Positions 60,201 to 64,000 of a stretch of DNA of 64,000 bases are shown in pieces. The notes beneath the pieces are model-generated. The model did not search any database and was not told the origin of the DNA. It was given only the letters and a program-made list of their open reading frames with translations. Origin of the DNA: Pomphorhynchus laevis. Its lineage: Eukaryota; Acanthocephala; Palaeacanthocephala; Echinorhynchida; Pomphorhynchidae. Numbering within the stretch: the first letter of the stretch is position 1; every line of letters starts with the position of its first letter. Position numbers and translations under genes: made by a program. The stretch is taken from contig WNNJ02003005.1 of assembly GCA_012934845.2 (NCBI GenBank), positions 186,001 to 250,000 on the forward strand. The letters are read 5' to 3'.

Positions 60201-62412
60201 AAGAATTGCAACAATATGTAATGATATTGGCTTTCTTCAAAATCATTTAAATAATTTAATAGATACATATTTTAAACTAGGTTACTGTAAAAATAACATC
60301 AAGCAGAAAATAGTAAAATATATAAATCAACACGATAATATGAAGAATAAATTTAAACTCTTAAGTGGCAAATTTTTATGGATAATAAATAATATACTTT
60401 GTATTAGAATAAGATACTAGATAGTTTTATCAGAGGAAATACATCATTAGCGTGTATTTGGCCCCGCTGCTATGTTGGGTAGAGGAGTTAGGGGCCGAAA
60501 CCTGATAGCATAGCAGTTCCTCCTGATGACCTCTAATTCTTATTCTAATACAACGTCCGTTATTTATTAGTCAATTCATAAAAACGACGTTTATTTTTAA
60601 TTTTTTATTTTAACTTGATATAAATTATATAAAATCTAAAAACAATTATTAATTTTATTATTTAATTATTAAATTTTGATTTAGAATTATTATGTTTTGT
60701 TTATTCTATAATTATATTAAATACGTAGACTCAGTTAGTTGATTTGATTTGGTTCTATTAAAAAGAATTTAGTGCATGATGCATGGTTAAACTGCAATAC
60801 GCACTGCCATGCACAGAGCTTATGCTAAATTCGTTCTGAAGTTCCTTCTGATGATTCAGATAAAGGGTATTTCTGCTTTTCGAGCTATAAATAGTGTTTA
60901 AGCTGCTGTTAAGGTGCCTATAAATGATTATTAAAGCAACGGTACTGATGAGATCAGTTAGAGCAAAACGCGTCTACCGTTGTTGTAGTTTTTCGTCACA
61001 CATAGGATGACTTGGCATACGTAGCGACTCTGAATATTGCGAGGATAATTCGTTTCTATTTCTTTGTCTGATGATGATATATAGAATGCTGCCTGGTGTT
61101 TAAGCCTCCTTGTGAGGAAAACGTAGTGATTTATTTATGAGTACACCATTGGGTGTCTCAGGGTAGGTGTAACAACAATTTACATGTTATATATTTGTAC
61201 ACTTGAAAGTGTCCCTGTTAAACAGCATTTCTATTAAAAAGAATTTAGTGCCTGATGCATGGTTAAACCACAGTACGCACTGCCATGCACAGAGCTTATG
61301 CTAAATTTCCACAGATGATTTAGATTAAGGGTGGTTCTGCTTTTCGAGATTGAACACTGTTTAAGCATGTGTTAAGGTTCCTATGGATGATTATTGATAT
61401 CACGGTACTGATGAGCTTTGTTAGAGCGAAACGCGTCTACCGTTGTTGAACTTTGTAGTCACACATAGGATGACTGGGCATACGTAGCGACTTTGAATAT
61501 TACGAGAATAATTCGGTTCTTTTTCTTTGTCTGATGAGGATATGTAGTATGCTGCCTGGTGTTTATGCCTCATTGTTGGAAAACATAGTGATATATATAG
61601 CACTGATGTGACCATGTGATCATTGAATAGTTGCTGATGACGTTTTGATAAATTCTTTCAGTTATTTGATCAATTTTTTCTAGATCATACATGTTTATTT
61701 CGCAGCAAAACATAGCTACGACATCATTACTTCATATATAATATTTCAAAAAGTTTCGTTTGCACGCTACTAATTTGTCCCTTAAGAACGAAATAAACGC
61801 ATGTCTAATATTGTGTTTGCTTTTTATAAGTTTAAATTCATTTTTTGACAGGCCCATTCGTAAAGCAACTAATTGTACTTCGTTCCCAATTTTATCATTA
61901 AACGTTTTGAAATATAATATGGATTTTTCTCAAATCCAGGGCTGATTTTCAACTTGTACTTTTATTAGTTTCTGGTTTACTCTTTTTATTGACAGATATC
62001 AGAAATGTGCAATTGGATTGCTCAACATATCGTTGGAAAGCATCCCTTGACTATTGGAAATATATCGTCGTATATAGATTCATTGACCTGTTATGAAAAG
62101 GATGTGTCACAACCAGAAATCCTATCGAAGGGTTTATTAGATGATCAAGAAGGTGAGGAAAGTGAACTTGCTGATTACGATGAAGATGTTTTGGCTAACC
62201 TCAGTCTAAAGAACGATGATAGTAACGAATCTAGATTGATTTTTCAAAGATGGATATATGCTGGATCATCACGTGATCCTGAATCATTTGACTTTAATGA
62301 ACAGGTTGGTAGTTTCCTTGTTCGAAATCACTTAACTGTTCGTGATTTTGTGCGATCCTGTACGTCATCAAATCAATGGATTGTTTCTGAACATTTTTCT
62401 GAATTTGTATGA
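51083..62412 (+). CDS. TSFM: Mitochondrial elongation factor Ts, five exons
   Basis: Guanine-nucleotide exchange factor for mitochondrial EF-Tu. Exons 51083-51220, 53416-53541, 55643-55967, 56011-56114 and 61996-62412 join in frame to about 369 codons. It starts MISRLINYNLMKQQRN, a basic, acid-free stretch suited to mitochondrial import. EF-Ts signature 1 is present as ELRKRTGYLLSKCREASLKF, then AHKWLDEQAKKDGLQRI, signature 2 as KISCESDFVSN, then NLGAYVHGE, AVGKAVAVVVVDAGEN, AQHIVGKHPLTIG and the end VGSFLVRNHLTVRDFVRSC. Length is close to animal TSFM (about 325-350). All splice sites are GT/AG and no stops occur. Introns 1, 2 and 4 (2.2, 2.1 and 5.9 kb) are full of repeats; intron 3 is 43 nt. 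Confidence 0.93.
51960..52700 (+). repeat. Two-unit repeat in TSFM intron 1 with hammerhead-like cores
   Basis: Units of about 397 bases start at the TTTCTAATAGATCGTTA word at 52066 and 52463. Each holds GTCGAAACGTG ... CAGCTGAT.. GACCCACC and ends near GTGAGGATAATGTCGTGCCACAA (about 52331 and 52660). The upstream edge has a perfect GGTAAGTTTC/GAAACTTACC hairpin (about 51975-52000). Second-unit core: GGGTC-GAAAC ... CTGATGG-GACCC. Non-coding. Confidence 0.75.
53416..53541 (+). CDS. TSFM: TSFM exon 2
   Basis: 42 codons between AAAG and GTAGCT, phase 0 both sides: AHKWLDEQAKKDGLQRITRR to NHAHLIK. It corresponds to the end of the UBA-like part and the start of the core domain. Confidence 0.9.
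53728..54410 (+). pseudogene. LINE C-terminal fragment in TSFM intron 2
   Basis: A frame of 146 codons (53841-54281) plus upstream words (RKFDSLQWRYIKRITGLSPM). It contains RPLVWRISTHGYHDKFCMIR and a cysteine knuckle CYCRFCGLSCCDLLHLFSC, typical of the region after the RT in LINE ORF2. The tail ends in ATAAAATTTCTC and AT-rich sequence. It is 5'-truncated. An inverted AGATCAAGCCAGATC repeat flanks its start. Confidence 0.65.
54411..55642. repeat. TSFM intron 2 AT-rich part with a 118-bp tandem duplication
   Basis: The block ATATCATTGATATTAGCAAA to ATATATTATATATTATATG occurs at about 55064-55180 and again at 55182-55300. Each copy contains a TTATGTGATA/TATCACATAA inverted repeat. The rest is low-complexity AT. 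Confidence 0.8.
55643..55967 (+). CDS. TSFM: TSFM exon 3
   Basis: ISCESDFVSNSDKYREFVRE opens the exon (signature 2), and it ends at NLGAYVHGE plus one base. A GTAAGT word at 55751 is inside the frame and reads through as coding. Phase 1 end. Confidence 0.88.
56011..56114 (+). CDS. TSFM: TSFM exon 4
   Basis: Follows a 43-nt intron ending TTATTATTAG. Reads NSANVYEHGAVGKAVAVVVV then DAGEN, with a GTAAGA donor at 56115. Phase 1 in, phase 0 out. Confidence 0.88.
56896..57237 (+). CDS. Unrecognised frame in TSFM intron 4
   Basis: 113 codons from ATG 56896 (MPKHKSKWGNKKQILEEYTK), with cysteines GCDTFGCDVCSIVKVK and ending NITWPDVRK. It reads more like coding sequence than its surroundings, and a GTAAGA at 57227 could be a donor. 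No family recognised. It might be an exon of a nested gene or a transposon remnant. Confidence 0.35.
   Translation: MPKHKSKWGNKKQILEEYTKIEVGCDTFGCDVCSIVKVKIDDQKRYQSGPFICTSAAQNIVLHQAARLRNLQIILENTYSDIIQYTNLSSTIKRLKVLIIPLITNITWPDVRK
57330..58920 (+). pseudogene. L2/CR1-like LINE RT fragment in TSFM intron 4
   Basis: RT pieces in order: IIFLDLSSAFDIVGHYILLY (motif A, about 57750), LDRLRHDYGFSNPDVAWFFS (about 57870), SIVHGVPQSLVLTPVIFSH (motif B, about 57975), MQYADDIIIYSYPSS (motif C, 58081-58521), and a C-terminal LINE end with VGAPPVWNLLPSYIHSTS near 58820. About a 90-base stretch is duplicated around 57815-57890. Many frame breaks. Different family from LINE-A. Confidence 0.75.
59440..60125 (-). 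repeat. Hammerhead-bearing repeat, two - strand units
   Basis: One unit at about 59440-59890 and a partial one at about 59900-60125. Shared words: ATAAACACCAGGCAGCAT, CGCAATATTCAAAGTCGCTA, CATCCTATGTGTGA. The first holds a near-complete hammerhead (59586-59627) in which the G of GAAA is A. In the second the CTGATGA strand is lost. Confidence 0.78.
59586..59627 (-). ncRNA. Type I hammerhead, decayed
   Basis: - strand: stem I ACGGTA/TACCGT, CTGATGA, stem II GCTC/GAGC, then AAAA where GAAA is required, then ACGCGTC. One invariant base is changed, so it should not cleave. Confidence 0.7.
60170..60752 (+). mobile_element. PLE1 fragment, copy 3, inserted in a hammerhead repeat
   Basis: 5'-truncated PLE1: the last part of the RT thumb (as 50370-50585), the structured motif (60460-60535) and the 3' end AATACGTAGACTCAGTTAG at about 60720. 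It splits a + strand hammerhead repeat unit: CCTGTTAAACAGCA on its left and TCTATTAAAAAGAATTTAG on its right are contiguous in the intact unit at 61215-61250. Confidence 0.85.
60460..60535 (+). ncRNA. Conserved structured 3' motif of PLE1 (copy 3)
   Basis: Best version of the motif: GGCCCC/GGGGCC, CTGCTATG/CATAGCAG and TAGAGG/CCTCTA, all perfect and interleaved, with GAAAC upstream and CTGATGA directly before CCTCTA. Confidence 0.55.
60937..60982 (+). ncRNA. Type I hammerhead, decayed
   Basis: Stem I CAACGGTA/TACCGTTG (8 pairs), CTGATGA, a poorly paired stem II, AAAA instead of GAAA, ACGCGTC. Unlikely to be active. Confidence 0.7.
61402..61443 (+). ncRNA. Type I hammerhead ribozyme, minimal stem III (complete core)
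   Basis: Stem I ACGGTA (61402-61407)/TACCGT (61438-61443), CTGATGA (61408-61414), stem II GCT/AGC plus a wobble pair (61415-61427), GAAA (61428-61431), then the self-complementary ACGCGT as stem III and C at the cleavage site (61437). Such palindromic, loopless stem III forms are known from Penelope-like elements and are thought to work as dimers. Confidence 0.8.
61996..62412 (+). CDS. TSFM: TSFM exon 5 (terminal)
   Basis: After GACAG: ISEMCNWIAQHIVGKHPLTI, an acidic insert (DDQEGEESELADYDEDVLAN), then FNEQVGSFLVRNHLTVRDFV and stop at 62410-62412. A GT at 62408 could also act as a donor to a downstream stretch near 62489, but the stop here fits the family length. Confidence 0.88.
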   Translation: MSEMCNWIAQHIVGKHPLTIGNISSYIDSLTCYEKDVSQPEILSKGLLDDQEGEESELADYDEDVLANLSLKNDDSNESRLIFQRWIYAGSSRDPESFDFNEQVGSFLVRNHLTVRDFVRSCTSSNQWIVSEHFSEFV

Positions 62413-62754
62413 TAATGACTTTTCCTTGTTGTCGATTTTTGTTGAATTTACTTTCAATTTAAAATCAAATGTTTTTTTATTATTTTAGAATTTAAAATGG
62501 TATTTCTTATTGATGCTCGGAACGAGTTTTACTTCGAACTACGAGATACGGTAAATCTTGTCAAATTAATATTTTTTTTAAATATAAATAAAGTGGTTAA
62601 CAAATCGATACTTTGAGATGCCTATCGAAAACAATCTATTTTATGCATTTGGGACATTATAGGGTTATCAGATATCCGTTATAATAAAATTATTCTTTTG
62701 TATGCTCTAAATATAAAAATGATTAAATAAAAACAGTAATTTATGATACTGTTT
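62413..62754. other. TSFM downstream spacer
   Basis: AT-rich. A short open stretch at 62489-62550 between an AG (TATTTTAG) and a GTAAATC could be an alternative exon, but nothing supports its use. Confidence 0.4.
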
Positions 62755-63620
62755 ACTATGGTACGCTAGTCCTATTCATTCTCGTTATGAACGCGTTGAC
62801 ACACGACCTGAACAGACAGATACCTTGGACGTTACTATACGCGGACGACGTTATGATAGCGTCTGTTGAAAAAACGACCTTCACGACCAGGTTAAGGCAT
62901 GTAGAACCCGGCTCAAACAGTTTAGCCTACGCCTTAACGTCCGAAAAACCGAATATTTAACGACGGACACCGATGATGAACTTACGATCAAAATCGAGGA
63001 TCAAGACTCGTTCGGACGTCAACATTCAGATACCTTGGATCCACCATCACAGCAGACGGTGATCTTCATACAGAGGTTTCGACTCGAATAAACGCAACAT
63101 GGATGAAGTGGCAGTTAGTAACCGGTGTCTTGTGCGATCCCAAGATTAAAGATCGCATAAAATCAAAAGTGTACAGAAACGTAGTCAGACCCGTCGCGAT
63201 ATATGACTCCGAATGTTGGCCAACGACCAAACATGCAAAGTGTCGATTCGTAACGATGGAGGCCCAGATGTTGAGGTGGATTGTCGGAGTTACAAGTATA
63301 GATCATATTCAGAATAATGATCTCCTAGTAAAATTTAATGTAGCGCCGATATGCCACAAGTTACCCAAACTCGATTACGGTGGTACGGTCACGTCCTCCG
63401 ATTTGATAAAGACACATTGGCAAGAATGAGGTTCGACCTCAAAGTGGAAGGAAAGCGCCCGAGAGGAAGACTAAAGCAACGTCGGATCGACACCATATAC
63501 CGTGATTTAGCTGACGTCGGCCTGCAACCGAGAGACGGCGCAGACTGCATGAAGTAAAAAATGTATTCAAAAGTAGCGAACCACGCCACCATACGGGACA
63601 AACGCTGAAGAAAAATAAGA
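62755..63620 (+). pseudogene. RTE-type LINE, C-terminal RT fragment
   Basis: Pieces in different frames: IPWTLLYADDVMIAS-like (about 62820), FSLRLNVRKTEYLTTD (about 62920), QLVTGVLCDPKIKDRIKSKV and VVRPVAIYDSECWPTTKHAK (63103-63429), then RLRWYGHVLRFDKDTLARMR and VEGKRPRGRLKQRRIDTIYR (63351-63557). The RWYGHVLR and GKRPRGR boxes are typical of RTE elements of nematodes and other invertebrates. GC-richer than flanks, so relatively recent. Broken in a few places. Confidence 0.8.
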
Positions 63621-63870
63621 AGAAGATGGTATATTGTATTATATGTTATATTATACGATATGGTATATTATATGATAAATAGTTTATGATAATAACTAAT
63701 ATGATAATATGGTTATTATATAACCATATTATATCAATGCATATATGATAATATGCATTGAAAAATTGTTAAAAAATTGTTTTAAAATACATGTATCAAT
63801 CGTGGATTCTATCATCACGATAATTATAATTATACTTATTTGCTTACTACAATATTTGTGTACATTCAGT
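63621..63870. repeat. AT-rich low-complexity stretch
   Basis: TATATTATAT-type sequence with short inverted repeats (ATATGATAATATGG/CCATATTATAT). Nothing else. Confidence 0.6.
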
Positions 63871-63884
63871 CATATTGACGATGC

Positions 63885-63938
63885 TTGGTCTAGGAATAAG
63901 TGCCGAAACCTGATAACATAGCAGTTCTTGATGACCAA
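63885..63938 (+). ncRNA. Diverged PLE1 3' structured motif
   Basis: Keeps GCCGAAACCTGATAACATAG, CAGTTC and TGATGACC from the PLE1 tail, but the closing pair is now TTGGTC/GACCAA instead of TAGAGG/CCTCTA. The flanking sequence to 64000 follows the PLE1 3' end loosely (TATTTATGAGTAAATTCATAA). It is a fragment of an older subfamily. Confidence 0.5.
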
Positions 63939-64000
63939 ATTATTCGAATACATCGTATATTATTTATGAGTAAATTCATAAAATTTGATTTTTATTTTAA

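Larger units (their letters stand above)
60126..61610 (+). repeat. Hammerhead-bearing repeat, two + strand units (about 460 bp)
   Basis: Unit C is 60126-60169 plus 60753-61190 (split by PLE1); unit D is about 61191-61610. Both run TTGTACACTTGAAAGTGTCC, AAGAATTTAGTGC, the hammerhead, CACACATAGGATGACT and GATATGTAG to the CCTGGTGTTTA end. With 59440-60125 they form an inverted pair of tandem units in TSFM intron 4. Confidence 0.8.

Noticed and set aside
60460-60535. HDV-like or twister ribozyme, or a SECIS element, for the PLE1 tail
   Set aside because: The order of the pairs differs from the HDV double pseudoknot, twister consensus bases are missing, and I could not place a SECIS AUGA/GA quartet. 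I kept it as an unassigned structure.

Overview
This is an AT-rich nuclear window from an animal, most likely an invertebrate. The evidence is three kinds of intron-containing host gene with very short introns (about 42-63 nt) and a dense layer of non-LTR retrotransposons and Penelope-like elements (PLEs). I cannot name the species. Two host genes are firmly recognised. ORC2 (origin recognition complex subunit 2) lies on the + strand at 42482-44059 in at least eight short exons. Mitochondrial elongation factor Ts (TSFM) lies on the + strand at 51083-62412 in five exons, and its long introns are full of transposons. Less certain host coding regions are a small membrane-anchored protein gene on the - strand (7022-8436), part of which is tandemly duplicated, a four-helix membrane protein (13181-13993, -), and a few unrecognised coding-like stretches (22676-23600, 44572-46352, 56896-57237).

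Layout: 0.2-6 kb holds copies of one Jockey/I-superfamily LINE (here LINE-A), including an inverted, twin-primed copy. 6-8.5 kb is the duplicated host gene with a tRNA-derived SINE. 9-11.2 kb is a PLE (PLE1) with a telomerase-like RT. 11-15 kb is mostly AT-rich spacer with the membrane protein. 15.1-19.3 kb is the most complete LINE-A copy. 19.4-21.3 kb is a second PLE (GIY-YIG type) with hammerhead ribozymes and 239-bp repeats. 21.8-23.6 kb is an RTE-like fragment plus an unknown coding region. 24.5-30.5 kb is two more LINE-A copies. 30.8-33.2 kb is a Ty3/gypsy-type fossil and a CR1-like LINE. 33.3-37 kb is another LINE-A copy joined to a third PLE. 37-40 kb is a hammerhead-bearing 344-bp repeat followed by a seven-unit, about 364-bp tandem array. 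40-48 kb contains ORC2, a GC-richer coding island and a 1.3-kb AT minisatellite. 48.8-51 kb is the second PLE1 copy. 51-62.4 kb is TSFM with its intronic repeats. 62.7-64 kb is an RTE fragment and a diverged PLE1 tail.

The most striking theme is the number of hammerhead ribozyme sequences. Four look complete by eye: two type III at 20225-20305 (-) and 20960-21040 (+), and two type I at 37086-37134 (-) and 61402-61443 (+). They belong to three different repeat families, with several decayed relatives nearby. Three further repeat families (the PLE1 tail, the seven-unit array and the TSFM intron-1 repeats) carry hammerhead-like cores in which stems II and III can be drawn but stem I cannot. The host genes appear to work independently (DNA replication licensing; mitochondrial translation); there is no operon logic. 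All ribozyme and exon calls come from reading the sequence by eye, without a database search.
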